A DNA stretch of 64,000 bases from Melghirimyces algeriensis (GCF_900182565.1 NZ_FXTI01000002.1:1-64000), one strand, 5' to 3'. Positions 53,973 to 63,227 are shown, counted from the first letter of the stretch. Program-made: numbers and translations. Notes: generated by a model from the letters alone, not told the origin.

Positions 53973-55241
53973 TCAACCAACCTCCTCTGAAGCTTCTGGC
54001 ATCTGCTTGGTTTTTACAGCTAGAATCCGGGAGATCAGCAAAAGCTGGAACACTCCAGTCAACAGCAGCAATGCAGCAAGCCCTCCAAACAGCATCTGTC
54101 CGCCATATGAAACCAATACCACGCTTCCCAAAACAGGTGCTGTCATTTTTCCCAGACTGAGGTTGAGGTCATATAAGGAAAAATAACGAGCCCGAACTTG
54201 AGGTTTTGCCATCATCGACACCACCTTCTTTAGGCGGGGGTCAAGCAACATATCGCTCATCACCCAACAGCACTCAGCAACCACCAACATCCAAAAAAAT
54301 GGGGCAAAACCATAAATCAACCCATATCCCACCAGTAAAAGATAACCGGCAAAAATGACATGCGTCGATTTCCAGCGCTTACTCCATAAAGTAATCGGCA
54401 TCTGCAACACAGCAGTGAGGACTCCGGTCACAGTACGTAAGATACCATAAACCAACAAATAATCGACAAAGTGCTCTTTCAGATACAACGGGAGCGTTGA
54501 GTTTATCTGCATTTCCACCATATAGATGGGCACAGTAAGCAAGATTAACAGATACAGGGGCCAGTGGGAAGCCAGACCCAACCACACAGGTTGTTTTGCT
54601 GGTACCGCTGTCTGTTCATTCGATTGGGGGAGGGTTTCTGGAATCTTCAGATAAACGACCCATACCGTTAACAAAGCCACTATGGCTTCTGCACCAAATA
54701 TGAGAGGCGGATTCAGTTGATAGACAGCGACTCCTAACAGCGGACCGACAGAAATCCCGATATTGATCGCAATATTGTTTAGGGAGTACGCCTCCATACG
54801 TTTCTCTTCAGAAACCACATCTGCAATTTGTGCATGCATAGCAGGAGCGAATAGGTTAAGGCAAAGTCCGTTCAGTACCAACAACACATAAAAGTGCCAC
54901 ACCTCCGTGGCAAACACCATTGCAATCAGTACGAAAAAACGCATCAACGGGGAATACAAAAAAACGGGGCGCCGTCCAAATCGGTCCGATATGTTTCCGG
55001 CCCATAATTTAAAGAATAGAGCGATCAAAGGAGGGAAACTGATCGCTCCTGCCGCAGCCACGGCGGAAGCTCCCAATTGTTCGGTCATATAGATCACTAA
55101 ATAAGGATACAGCATAAATCCGGTAATACACCGGGACATCGTCAACCAAAAATGAATCCAAACAATAGAATGATATCGCTTCCGCGCATTTTCAACCGTA
55201 TCCCGAATACGACTAATCACCCAATATTCTGATTTATTCAC
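53973..55241 (-). CDS. MFS multidrug-type efflux transporter
   Basis: This 422-residue transporter has about twelve helices. The loop 2-3 signature is KLWAGNISDRFGRRPVFLYS, and the fifth helix carries NIAINIGISVGPLLGVAVY, which resembles the antiporter motif C. The second half starts after the cytoplasmic loop near residue 200. The substrate is unknown; the fold group fits drug or sugar-efflux carriers. A TGAGTACTCG motif lies 38 bases upstream of its start and recurs before the neighbouring methyltransferase, which suggests a shared repressor. Confidence 0.88.
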   Translation of the reverse strand: MNKSEYWVISRIRDTVENARKRYHSIVWIHFWLTMSRCITGFMLYPYLVIYMTEQLGASAVAAAGAISFPPLIALFFKLWAGNISDRFGRRPVFLYSPLMRFFVLIAMVFATEVWHFYVLLVLNGLCLNLFAPAMHAQIADVVSEEKRMEAYSLNNIAINIGISVGPLLGVAVYQLNPPLIFGAEAIVALLTVWVVYLKIPETLPQSNEQTAVPAKQPVWLGLASHWPLYLLILLTVPIYMVEMQINSTLPLYLKEHFVDYLLVYGILRTVTGVLTAVLQMPITLWSKRWKSTHVIFAGYLLLVGYGLIYGFAPFFWMLVVAECCWVMSDMLLDPRLKKVVSMMAKPQVRARYFSLYDLNLSLGKMTAPVLGSVVLVSYGGQMLFGGLAALLLLTGVFQLLLISRILAVKTKQMPEASEEVG

Positions 55242-55278
55242 CTAGTCACTTCCTCTTTACTTATTATGTAGATTTTGC

Positions 55279-55288
55279 TGAGTACTCG
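55279..55288. promoter_or_regulatory. Operator-like motif upstream of the MFS gene
   Basis: TGAGTACTCG shares the palindromic core GAGTACTC with 55533-55546. Such cores are common in TetR-family operators. No regulator gene of that family is seen nearby. Confidence 0.4.
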
Positions 55289-55532
55289 TTTGAACTGACC
55301 AAATTATTTACATATTATATCATTTTTTCACTGGAAAGGAAAATAAATCTCCACATCAGCCTAAAAATGAGCTTCAACCATGGACCGACACTCCAGATTT
55401 CATTCCTTAACGCTCTTTACTCTTCCTTATTCCGGTCAATTCTTTTCCTATGGTTCTGGCTTTAAAATATCCACGGTTCCAAAGAGGTTCTTATTGCCAA
55501 ACAAACAGGCTGTCATAGTTTGGCGGAAAGTT

Positions 55533-55546
55533 AGTGAGTACTCACT
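55533..55546. promoter_or_regulatory. 14-bp palindromic operator upstream of the methyltransferase
   Basis: AGTGAGTACTCACT is a perfect palindrome, about 105 bases before the methyltransferase start. It is typical in size and shape of a TetR-family binding site. Confidence 0.5.
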
Positions 55547-55650
55547 TTACAACCTGGAAATAATATGCTATCTTTGGCATGAAGTGAACTTACCAAAAAA
55601 TAAGACTGTTTATGGCCTGAAAACCTGACTGAAGTAAGAAGTAAAAATCT

Positions 55651-56313
55651 ATGTGGATGGTGATGAACGTGTTGAATTGGAATGAAGTTTACCAACAGGG
55701 GAATCCCTTTTGGGATTTTGGATCTGCCTCTCCTGAATTGGTGGCCACCGTTATGAATCAAGGGTTTCCTCAACCAGGAGATACCGCCCTAGATATCGGT
55801 TGTGGAGGAGGATGGGAATCGATTTTCTTGGCGAAATGCGGTTATCATGTACTGGGTATCGATATCGCTCCCGATGCCATTAGACTGGCACAACAGCGGG
55901 CAAAAGAGGCCGGAGTTCACGTTGATTTTCGTCAAGGGAATGTATTGCAGTTACCAATCGAGGATGAAACGATCGATTTTATAACGGATCGAGGCTGTCT
56001 TCATATAATTCCGGAAAAAGATCAAACGACTTACGTCCATGAAGTGGCACGGGTACTAAAACCCGGTGGGCGATTTTTGCTTCGAGGAATTAGTCAGGTG
56101 GATAAGAATATGTTCGCGCGGATCCAGAAGGTGTCGGAATTGAAAGAAATAGCAGACAATGTTCCTGATGAACCATTAAGCAAAGAAAAAATTGAACGGT
56201 TATTTGGAGCACCCAGTTTTTCACTTAGCCCGATCCTACCGTTTGAAATGGGTGGTAAAGAGATATCCATTCGAGCAAACATGGTATTAATACGTAAAAA
56301 TAGCCAATCTTAA
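55651..56313 (+). CDS. Class I SAM-dependent methyltransferase
   Basis: This Rossmann-fold methyltransferase of about 220 residues has motif I ALDIGCGGGWESIFLA, motif II GYHVLGIDIAPDAIRLAQ, motif IV DFITDRGCLHIIP and a later strand GGRFLLRGIS. The layout WNEVYQQGNPFWDFGSASPELV at the N-terminus is like TehB/thiopurine-type methyltransferases that detoxify small compounds. The exact start is unclear; ATG 55651 and ATG 55663 both lack a strong ribosome site. It may be co-regulated with the MFS gene. Confidence 0.87.
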   Translation: MWMVMNVLNWNEVYQQGNPFWDFGSASPELVATVMNQGFPQPGDTALDIGCGGGWESIFLAKCGYHVLGIDIAPDAIRLAQQRAKEAGVHVDFRQGNVLQLPIEDETIDFITDRGCLHIIPEKDQTTYVHEVARVLKPGGRFLLRGISQVDKNMFARIQKVSELKEIADNVPDEPLSKEKIERLFGAPSFSLSPILPFEMGGKEISIRANMVLIRKNSQS

Positions 56314-56416
56314 ACATAATGAGGCGGAATCGGTTCGTTCTACCGGAAATCGCCCCCTTTTTCTACAGGTGCTTTTGCCAACAATCTCTACATGTTAGGT
56401 TTTTTATGACTTCAAT

Positions 56417-56450
56417 AAACCCGATCGTCTGAAGGCGACCGGGTTTTGTT
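56417..56450 (+). terminator. Rho-independent terminator after the methyltransferase
   Basis: AAACCCG pairs with CGGGTTT, followed by TTGTTGTG; a weak T-run. Confidence 0.55.
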
Positions 56451-56598
56451 GTGTTAAACGGAACGGTCTAAACGCCAGTATGTTCGCAACCGCTGCTTTT
56501 TTCCAATCATCCGGTAGTGAGCAACCCGCTATGTTTCTATGCCAAATTCGGGTAATGTGATGATGTATGAACAGGTTATCATGATAAAGGGGGATCTC

Positions 56599-57477
56599 AT
56601 GCAACTGGAACAACTGTACGAAGATTACAGATCGCTACTGTTCAATTTGGCTTATCGCATGTTGGGTTCTGTATCCGATGCGGAAGACATCGTTCAGGAC
56701 GTCTTCCTTACGCTTCATCAACAGGACATACATAAAGTCAAACATTTCAAAGCGTATTTGATTAAAACAACGACAAACCGCTGTCTAAACCTATTGAGTT
56801 CGACGCGCCGCAAACGGGAGGAATATATCGGACCCTGGCTTCCGGAACCACTCATAGACCCACGGGAACCCGCTGCCCTCACCGAGCATAACGAGGCTGT
56901 CTCCTATGCCTTGCTTGTATTAATGGAGCAGTTATCCCCGATGGAACGGGCTGTGTTTATACTACGGGAAGGGCTAGAATTTGAATATGAGACCATCGCG
57001 GAAATGCTGGATAAGACGGCATCCAATTGCAGAAAAATCATGAGTCGCGCCAAACAAAAGCTTCCCGACAAGAGTCCCGTCATTGCACCCAAGCAAAAAA
57101 GCACGCCATTGGTTGAGGCTTTTATCGATGCTGCAAACACGGGGAATTTCAAATCTTTTATTCAAATGTTGGTAGAAGAGGCTTCACTGATCTCCGATGG
57201 GGGTGGCAAAGTACGCTCTGCACTCAAACCCATACGGAGCCGGTTGCGAATTCTCCGTTTTCTGGAAGGTGTTTCACGCAAAGGGGCGTTTCAAGGAAGC
57301 TTTTTACCGATTTCTTTAAATGGAGAGCCTAGCTTGCTGCTGATCAAGAATGGCCAGACCAAGATGGCTTTTTGCTTTGCAAGGAATCCGGGGAATTTCA
57401 AGGTTACCCACATTTACATGGTGATGAATCCAGATAAGTTAAAAAAATTGCAAGGGGTGTCACAAAACCATCCGTAA
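56599..57477 (+). CDS. ECF41-group RNA polymerase sigma factor (SigJ-like)
   Basis: This 292-residue ECF sigma factor has region 2 (about 5-75: NLAYRMLGSVSDAEDIVQDV), region 4 (about 100-155: QLSPMERAVFILREGLEFEY, TIAEMLDKTASNCRKIMSRA) and a SnoaL-like C-terminal extension. It carries the three ECF41 hallmarks: WLPEP (80-84), DGGGKV (200-205) and NPDKL (277-281). In this group the extension replaces an anti-sigma factor. The ATG 56599 follows AAAGGGGG. The next gene is a CMD-family protein, its usual target. Confidence 0.93.
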   Translation: MQLEQLYEDYRSLLFNLAYRMLGSVSDAEDIVQDVFLTLHQQDIHKVKHFKAYLIKTTTNRCLNLLSSTRRKREEYIGPWLPEPLIDPREPAALTEHNEAVSYALLVLMEQLSPMERAVFILREGLEFEYETIAEMLDKTASNCRKIMSRAKQKLPDKSPVIAPKQKSTPLVEAFIDAANTGNFKSFIQMLVEEASLISDGGGKVRSALKPIRSRLRILRFLEGVSRKGAFQGSFLPISLNGEPSLLLIKNGQTKMAFCFARNPGNFKVTHIYMVMNPDKLKKLQGVSQNHP

Positions 57478-57484
57478 GATTGTC
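57458..57484 (+). promoter_or_regulatory. Probable ECF41-dependent promoter of the CMD gene
   Basis: TGTCACA (57458-57464), 16 bases, then TGTC (57481-57484). This closely fits the reported ECF41 consensus TGTCACA-N16-CGTC. It overlaps the end of the sigma gene and lies 44 bases before the CMD start. Confidence 0.65.
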
Positions 57485-57527
57485 TTCATGGATGTAAGGC
57501 ATTCTTTAATACAGGAGGGTATATGTG

Positions 57528-57977
57528 ATGAAACTTCGTATGGACCATCGGAAAGCCAACCCCAAAGCGCTCAACACCATGATGAAATTGGAGACCTTTG
57601 TAAAAGAAAGCGGACTGGACCCCATACTTTATGAGTTGATCAAAATCCGCGCATCTCAAATTAACGGCTGTGCCTTTTGCATCGATATGCATGTAAAGGA
57701 TACACTGAAAATGGGAGTATCTGAACAGAAGATTTATCTTCTGACAGCCTGGCGGGAAGCCCCGTGCTATACTGAAAAGGAAAGGGCTGTCCTCGAATTG
57801 ACGGAAGCCCTCACGCTCTTATCTGAAAAGGGTTTACCCGACTCTGTATACCAAAATGTCCGCTCCCATTTTAACGAGCAAGAGTTTGTCACTTTAGTCA
57901 TGGCCATCAATACAATCAATGGCTGGAACCGTCTTGGAGTGGCAACAGGCATGTTTCCGGGATGTTTTGATCAGTAA
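57528..57977 (+). CDS. Carboxymuconolactone decarboxylase/AhpD-like protein
   Basis: This 149-residue all-helical protein has the redox motif C48-x-x-C51 with H55 (NGCAFCIDMHVKDTLKMG), as in AhpD-type alkylhydroperoxidases. The helix AINTINGWNRLGVATG is also conserved. It is the classic partner of ECF41 sigma factors. Its physiological substrate in such pairs is not settled; peroxide or electrophile defence is plausible. The ATG 57528 has ACAGGAGGGT upstream; GTG 57525 is also in frame. Confidence 0.92.
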   Translation: MKLRMDHRKANPKALNTMMKLETFVKESGLDPILYELIKIRASQINGCAFCIDMHVKDTLKMGVSEQKIYLLTAWREAPCYTEKERAVLELTEALTLLSEKGLPDSVYQNVRSHFNEQEFVTLVMAINTINGWNRLGVATGMFPGCFDQ

Positions 57978-57987
57978 ACGTCATGAG

Positions 57988-58017
57988 ACAAAACGCCTCC
58001 GTGTTGGAGGCGTTTTG
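57988..58017. terminator. Bidirectional terminator
   Basis: ACAAAACGCCTCC pairs perfectly with GGAGGCGTTTTGT around GTGTT. It serves the CMD gene and the converging hydrolase gene. Confidence 0.85.
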
Positions 58018-58043
58018 TTCTTAAGCAAACGGATGGTACTTTT

Positions 58044-58886
58044 TTATCGTGAACTAAGCCTGACAACTGAGTCCACAATTTGATCCCAGTCTTCACTATG
58101 AATCTCATGGCCTGATCCAACAAGAGTCACCAGTTCAGCATGGGGAATGGCTTTCGCAAGAGCAAGCCCATGCTCGTATGATAGAGCTGGATCTTCTGTG
58201 CCGTGGATAATAAGCACCGGTACGCTAATCTCGCCCATTCTATCGTAATACTCCTCCCCACCTTGCAACATGGCATGATTCAATCTGCTTGGTAGTTGTT
58301 TGGCGCGGGATGCCTCTCTCTCCGCTAGTTTATACAATCTCTCCCGCTCAAAAGGTTTTGAGCCACTTGAAGCTTTCCAGCCATCCACCAGATAAGAAAT
58401 GGCCGCCTCCCGATTTGACCAATCGATGGAATCACTCTTCGCATGGTAATCCAGTATAGCTTGTCCCATTGGAGGTAATTTTTCCATTTCTTTTCCGAAC
58501 ACACTTGATGCAATAATCGTAAGCGTATGTATGCGTTCTGGATATCTCAAGGCAAGAATCTGGCTGATCATACCACCCAAAGACATGCCAACGATATGAG
58601 CCTGCGTGATCGAATAAGCATCCAGGACTCCAACCGCATCATCAGCCATGTCTGTTATTGTATAGTTGGAAGTACCAGGCGCATAAGTGGTAGATCGTCC
58701 AACATCACGATGATCGTACCGAATGACAAATCTGCCCTGATCAGCAAGGCGAAGACAGAAGTCTTCATCCCACCAGTCTAATGAAGACATTGCTCCCATA
58801 ATTAACAGCACCGCAGGATCCTTAGGATTTCCAAAACTTTCTGTACATATCTCCACATTATTTATTTTAAATATCTGTTCACTCAT
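58044..58886 (-). CDS. Alpha/beta hydrolase
   Basis: This 280-residue hydrolase has the nucleophile elbow GMSLGGM, an oxyanion region LLIMGAMSSLDWWDE, an acid in HGTEDPAL and a catalytic His in GSGHEIHSED. The pattern YDHRDVGRST before the elbow is typical of the esterase group related to aclacinomycin methylesterase (RdmC). It is cytoplasmic, with no signal peptide. The substrate is unknown. Start ATG 58886 with GGGAGGTAAAC upstream. Confidence 0.9.
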   Translation of the reverse strand: MSEQIFKINNVEICTESFGNPKDPAVLLIMGAMSSLDWWDEDFCLRLADQGRFVIRYDHRDVGRSTTYAPGTSNYTITDMADDAVGVLDAYSITQAHIVGMSLGGMISQILALRYPERIHTLTIIASSVFGKEMEKLPPMGQAILDYHAKSDSIDWSNREAAISYLVDGWKASSGSKPFERERLYKLAEREASRAKQLPSRLNHAMLQGGEEYYDRMGEISVPVLIIHGTEDPALSYEHGLALAKAIPHAELVTLVGSGHEIHSEDWDQIVDSVVRLSSR

Positions 58887-58989
58887 GTGTTTACCTCCCT
58901 TTAATACCTTGCATTTTTCTCCGTCAACTTAAAAGATTCCTTCCCAAAATAAACAAAAAGATTAAGAACTAGCTTAATATCTCTCCTTT

Positions 58990-59079
58990 TGTCCGTTGGT
59001 TGCGAACGGAGGGGGTGGAGCGACTGATTCCGCTTCTTTGCTGGAGGAAACAGATCGGAGACGGAAATCGCCCCTCCAC
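58990..59079. other. Fold-back, possibly structured RNA element
   Basis: TCCGTT/AACGGA forms a small hairpin. Then GTGGAG-CGA-TTCCG pairs in order with CGGAA-TCG-CTCCAC around an inner stem. It sits in a 290-base gap that otherwise holds no gene. No T-run or known riboswitch core is seen. Confidence 0.3.
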
Positions 59080-59175
59080 TACTTTGTCATGAACCTCGAC
59101 AAAACGCCTCTGAGCAAACGGATGGATATTAGTAAGAAGAGACTTCTCAAAAACTAAGGAGAACAGGTTCCCATT

Positions 59176-59916
59176 CTATTTCTCCCTTCTGATTACAATG
59201 AGAGAATAAACCATAATACAAACAGGAATAAAAATACCGGTCAATATAACCTTTGTATTCTCCTCTAGGCTGGTTTGCTCGATAAGGACTTGTGGTAAAA
59301 AGAGAATAGCCGGAATAATAATGAAAACCCAGCTTTTGTTCCAAATCGATATCCCAATAAATATCAGAATAGAAAGTACAATCGCAATGACATTTCCAAC
59401 CGTTCCAACTTGATAAGTTACTGGATCATAATTTTCATTCCAATAGATGAAAGCGAGAAACAAAACCGTTGGAGTAGAGCCAACAATCCAAAATATCAAC
59501 CATTCCTTTGTTTTGGAGATCTCGTTGCTGGCGACATACTTAAATGACGTTGCTGAAAGAAACAAAGTAAACAGGAAGATAAATGGATAACCGATCAAAT
59601 CGAGTAACGAGTATTCCATTTCTCCACGCAGGGCATCTCCCATTAAAATATAAGAAATTGCCCCCAGAATCGTAACCGGTATAAATTTTAACAAACCTTT
59701 AAAGTCAAAAGACATTTCATTTGCTAATTGTTCCATATACTCTCTGGGTGTTTTTCCAATGATATCATTTATGTCTTTTCCGTCCTTTTCCGCTTCATAT
59801 AAATGATCTTCTAATTCTCCAGCGATTTCTTCAATCTCTTTTTCATTTTTTCCACTGGAAATCAGATAAAGCCTTAAATCTTCTATAAACTCACGACTTT
59901 CCTTTGATATGCTCAT
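59176..59916 (-). CDS. HAAS-domain membrane protein
   Basis: This 246-residue protein has an N-terminal HAAS-type helical domain (about 1-70: FIEDLRLYLISSGKNEKEIE, LEDHLYEAEKDGKDINDIIG) followed by six predicted helices. Such proteins are almost always encoded next to a PadR regulator, as here, four bases downstream of it. They are thought to respond to membrane or envelope stress; the function is not established. Confidence 0.82.
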   Translation of the reverse strand: MSISKESREFIEDLRLYLISSGKNEKEIEEIAGELEDHLYEAEKDGKDINDIIGKTPREYMEQLANEMSFDFKGLLKFIPVTILGAISYILMGDALRGEMEYSLLDLIGYPFIFLFTLFLSATSFKYVASNEISKTKEWLIFWIVGSTPTVLFLAFIYWNENYDPVTYQVGTVGNVIAIVLSILIFIGISIWNKSWVFIIIPAILFLPQVLIEQTSLEENTKVILTGIFIPVCIMVYSLIVIRREK

Positions 59917-59920
59917 AAAA

Positions 59921-60247
59921 TCAGCCTTCCTCCTCTAACAGTTTATTGACACAACCTGCGATTTCGTCCCATCTTTCTTTAAATGCTTCCAACTCTTTTC
60001 TTCCTTTTGCGGTTAAGGAATAGTATTTTCGTTTGGGACCTCCCGAAGGAAGATTTTTTTGGCTCGTCGTCACAAGTCCCTCTTTTCTCATACGAAGTAA
60101 CAATGGATAAATGCTTCCTTCACTTACCATTGTAAATCCGTAATTGTATAATTTTCCTATTATTTCATATCCATAAGTTTCTCCCTTTGCAATAATCGAT
60201 AGCAGACAACCCTCCAAAATTCCTTTTAGTATTTGACTGGAAGACAA
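59921..60247 (-). CDS. PadR-family transcriptional regulator
   Basis: This PadR winged-helix repressor of about 108 residues has the core LEGCLLSIIAKGETYGYEII, SEGSIYPLLLRMRKEGLVTT and the wing GGPKRKYYSLTAKGRKELE. It ends with a C-terminal dimerisation helix. I prefer TTG 60247 because GGGAGG is seven bases before it; the frame extends to ATG 60265. A long inverted repeat about 30 bases upstream is its likely own operator. It is in operon with the HAAS-domain gene. Confidence 0.88.
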   Translation of the reverse strand: MSSSQILKGILEGCLLSIIAKGETYGYEIIGKLYNYGFTMVSEGSIYPLLLRMRKEGLVTTSQKNLPSGGPKRKYYSLTAKGRKELEAFKERWDEIAGCVNKLLEEEG

Positions 60248-60276
60248 ATCATTACCTCCCTGCATCTAACTTGTTT

Positions 60277-60317
60277 TGCAATATAGTTACACAAAAAAAT
60301 AACAACTATTTTGCAAT
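60277..60317. promoter_or_regulatory. Inverted-repeat operator upstream of padR
   Basis: TTGCAATATAGTT (60277-60289) and AACTATTTTGCAA (60305-60317) match in 12 of 13 positions as inverted arms. A third half-like ATAGTTGCAA follows near 60324. This suits autoregulation by PadR. Confidence 0.6.
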
Positions 60318-60531
60318 ACATTATAGTTGCAACTTAACATATAACCAAATGATATGCAAGAGATTCATTTTCAACAAACGCTTCTCAAAACCCCTTCACT
60401 GTTGTATCATTTCGCGCTTATATCGCTTTTACTCGGTTTATTAAACCCATCCGTCCCTTTGTTTCCTTGAAGAGTCGGTTGTTTTTTAATCGTAACATCC
60501 CTGCCCGATCTACACTCTCAAAAAATGCTTG

Positions 60532-60540
60532 TGATATAAT
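60532..60540 (+). promoter_or_regulatory. Extended -10 promoter directly before a start codon
   Basis: TGATATAAT is an extended -10 box whose expected start point falls on the ATG at 60547. No ribosome site lies between, so the mRNA is probably leaderless. Confidence 0.55.
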
Positions 60541-60546
60541 TGATCT

Positions 60547-63207
60547 ATGAATACGCCAATTTTAGCTACGAAATTATATATCCCTTCCCCACGTCCTAAA
60601 ATGGTCCTTCGCCCCCGTCTGACTAAGCGGTTGAATGATGGTCTGCACCGCAAACTAACTCTCATCTCGGCTTCCGCCGGGTTTGGTAAAACCACACTGG
60701 TCAGCGAATGGCTTCATGAATGCGAGCGGCCGGTCGCCTGGCTGTCGCTGGACGAAGGAGATAACGATCCAAAACGTTTTCTAACCTACCTCTGCGCCGC
60801 ATTGCGGACGATTGGGGTGAATATCGGAGAAAGCGTGTTTCGTATACTCCAATCCCCTCAATCTCCACCAACCGAGTCGATTCTGACGACTCTGATCAAT
60901 GAAATCACCGCCACCCCGGACCCTTTCATTCTCGTACTTGACGACTATCACGTCATTGATACCAAATCGATTGACCATGCGCTTACTTTTTTGCTTAAGC
61001 ACCTGCCACCTCAGATGCACATCGTTATTTCCACTCGTGAGGACCCACACCTCCCCCTGGCCCGGTTACGCGTTCAGGATCAATTGACTGAACTGCGCGT
61101 TGCAGACTTGCGTTTTACCCCCTCTGAAGCTGGCGATTTTCTCCATCAGGTGATGGGTCTCAACCTCACTCCGGAAGATACTGCGATACTTGCAACTCGC
61201 ACCGAAGGCTGGATTGCAGGCTTGCAGTTGGCCGCGATTTCAATACAGGGACATAAAGACATCAACAATTTCATCACCTCTTTCACCGGTACCCACCAAT
61301 TCATACTGGACTATCTCGTTGAAGAGGTTCTGCAACAGCAACCTGAAAGCATTCAGACATTCTTGTTGCACACATCCATCCTTGACCGCCTGTGCAGTCC
61401 TCTTTGTGATGCTGTTCTGCGCGAAGGAGCCAAGAGGGGGGGATTCTCTCCTTCACCCTCCGGGCAAGAAACGTTGGAACATCTCGAACATGCCAACCTG
61501 TTCGTCATCCCCTTAGATAACGAGCGACGTTGGTACCGCTACCACCATCTCTTTGCTGAATTGCTACGGCAACGACTGCACCAGAGTTTAGGGGACAAGG
61601 GGATAAACGAATTACATATGCGTGCCAGTCTATGGTATGAAGACAATGGTCTGGAGATTGAAGCTTTTCACCATGCTACTGCCGCCGATGATGTTGAACG
61701 CTCAGCTCGCTTAATCGAAGGAAAAGGACTCCCCTTGCACTTTCGTGGGGCCGTAATCCCTGTTGTCAACTGGTTGAAATCACTGCCAACAACGGTACTG
61801 GATGCGAAGCCCTCGCTCTGGGTCATGTATGCCTCAGCATTATTGATGGTCGGGCAACTGAGCGGTGTGGAACAGAAACTGCAGGCTGCCGAAACTGCTC
61901 TACAAGGGGCCGTTCCTGGCGAGAAGACCCAAGATCTCATAGGGCATATTGCCGCCATTCGGGCTACGATGGCCGTCACTCAGCACCAGGTAGAAACGAT
62001 CATGACCCAGTCACACCGCGCCCTGGAGTATCTCCACCCCGATAATCTGCCTGTCCGCACTGCCACAACCTGGGCGCTGGGGTATGCCTACCATTTACAA
62101 GGAGACCGTGACGCAGCCCGCAAAGCCTATACCGAAGCCCTATCGATCAGCCAAAGGATTGGACATATCATCGTCACCATCCTATCCACTATCGGCCTTG
62201 GCAACTTACAGGAAGCCGACAATCAGCTTGATCTGGCGACCCGAACCTACCGACGTGCCTTGCAACTGGCAGGTGATCCGCCGTTGCCAGTTGCCTGTGA
62301 AGCGCATCTTGGTCTGGCCCGTATATTTTACGAACGGAACGACATGGATGCCGCTCTGCAGCACGGACAACAGAGCATCCAGCTGGCGGAGCAACTGGAA
62401 AACACAGATCGAATCGTTGCCTGTAAGGTGTTTCTCGCCCGTCTGAAACTAGCTCAAGGAGATGTGGCCGGTGCAGCCGCTAAGTTAGCCAAGACTGAAC
62501 AACTGGCACGCCAACATCACTTCGTGTCTCAGATACCTAAGGTTGCTGCCGAACAAGTGTTCACGCTACTTCACCAGGGCCATCTAGTGGCCGCCGCTGA
62601 TCTGGCTCAAAGACACAAACTCCCCATCAGCCAAGTCCGGGTACATCTGGCCCAAGGAGATACATCCACAGCCCTGGAGGTGCTTGAACCATTGCGCCAG
62701 CAGGCAGAGGCAAAGGGTTGGGAGGATGAACGGCTCAAAGTCATGGTACTACAGGCGATTGCTCTACATGCGCATGGCGAAAAGGACGAGGCTGTGCAAC
62801 AGCTGGGGGAAACGCTGACAATGGCAGAACCGGGCGGTTTCATCCGCCTGTTTATTGACGAGGGGATTTCGATGGCTCGGCTATTGTCCGAAGCAGCTGA
62901 TCATGGAATGATGCCAGAGTATATCGATACATTGTTGGATGCGTTTGAAACTGAGGAACAGAAGCGCGAAAACAAATCCTCATCCTTCCCCAATTCTCCT
63001 GTTCAACCCCTTATTGAACCGTTGAGTGAACGCGAGTTACAAGTATTACAACTGATTGCACAGGGACTTTCAAACCGTGAGATTGGTGAACGGCTTTTCC
63101 TCGCTTTAAGTACAGTCAAAGGGCACAACCGGAGGATTTTTGGCAAACTACAGGTCCAACGGCGCACCGAAGCGGTCGCACGTGCCCGCGAGTTGGGTCT
63201 GCTCTAA
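60547..63207 (+). CDS. LAL-type (MalT-like) LuxR-family ATP-dependent regulator
   Basis: This 886-residue regulator has an N-terminal STAND/NB-ARC ATPase (Walker A SASAGFGKTT near residue 45, Walker B ILVLDDYH near 125). A winged-helix and TPR-like helical region (about 300-800) follows. A LuxR helix-turn-helix lies at the C-terminus (LSERELQVLQLIAQGLSNRE, LALSTVKGHNRRIFGKLQVQ). Such regulators bind ATP and an inducer before activating genes. It appears to start directly at the mRNA 5' end. The two genes that follow on the same strand are likely targets. Confidence 0.93.
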   Translation: MNTPILATKLYIPSPRPKMVLRPRLTKRLNDGLHRKLTLISASAGFGKTTLVSEWLHECERPVAWLSLDEGDNDPKRFLTYLCAALRTIGVNIGESVFRILQSPQSPPTESILTTLINEITATPDPFILVLDDYHVIDTKSIDHALTFLLKHLPPQMHIVISTREDPHLPLARLRVQDQLTELRVADLRFTPSEAGDFLHQVMGLNLTPEDTAILATRTEGWIAGLQLAAISIQGHKDINNFITSFTGTHQFILDYLVEEVLQQQPESIQTFLLHTSILDRLCSPLCDAVLREGAKRGGFSPSPSGQETLEHLEHANLFVIPLDNERRWYRYHHLFAELLRQRLHQSLGDKGINELHMRASLWYEDNGLEIEAFHHATAADDVERSARLIEGKGLPLHFRGAVIPVVNWLKSLPTTVLDAKPSLWVMYASALLMVGQLSGVEQKLQAAETALQGAVPGEKTQDLIGHIAAIRATMAVTQHQVETIMTQSHRALEYLHPDNLPVRTATTWALGYAYHLQGDRDAARKAYTEALSISQRIGHIIVTILSTIGLGNLQEADNQLDLATRTYRRALQLAGDPPLPVACEAHLGLARIFYERNDMDAALQHGQQSIQLAEQLENTDRIVACKVFLARLKLAQGDVAGAAAKLAKTEQLARQHHFVSQIPKVAAEQVFTLLHQGHLVAAADLAQRHKLPISQVRVHLAQGDTSTALEVLEPLRQQAEAKGWEDERLKVMVLQAIALHAHGEKDEAVQQLGETLTMAEPGGFIRLFIDEGISMARLLSEAADHGMMPEYIDTLLDAFETEEQKRENKSSSFPNSPVQPLIEPLSERELQVLQLIAQGLSNREIGERLFLALSTVKGHNRRIFGKLQVQRRTEAVARARELGLL

Positions 63208-63227
63208 GCCTAAGCTTCCGTTTGCCC

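Noticed and set aside
55380..55628. 82-codon open frame before the methyltransferase
   Set aside because: No ribosome site, low-complexity start, and it overlaps the promoter/operator region.
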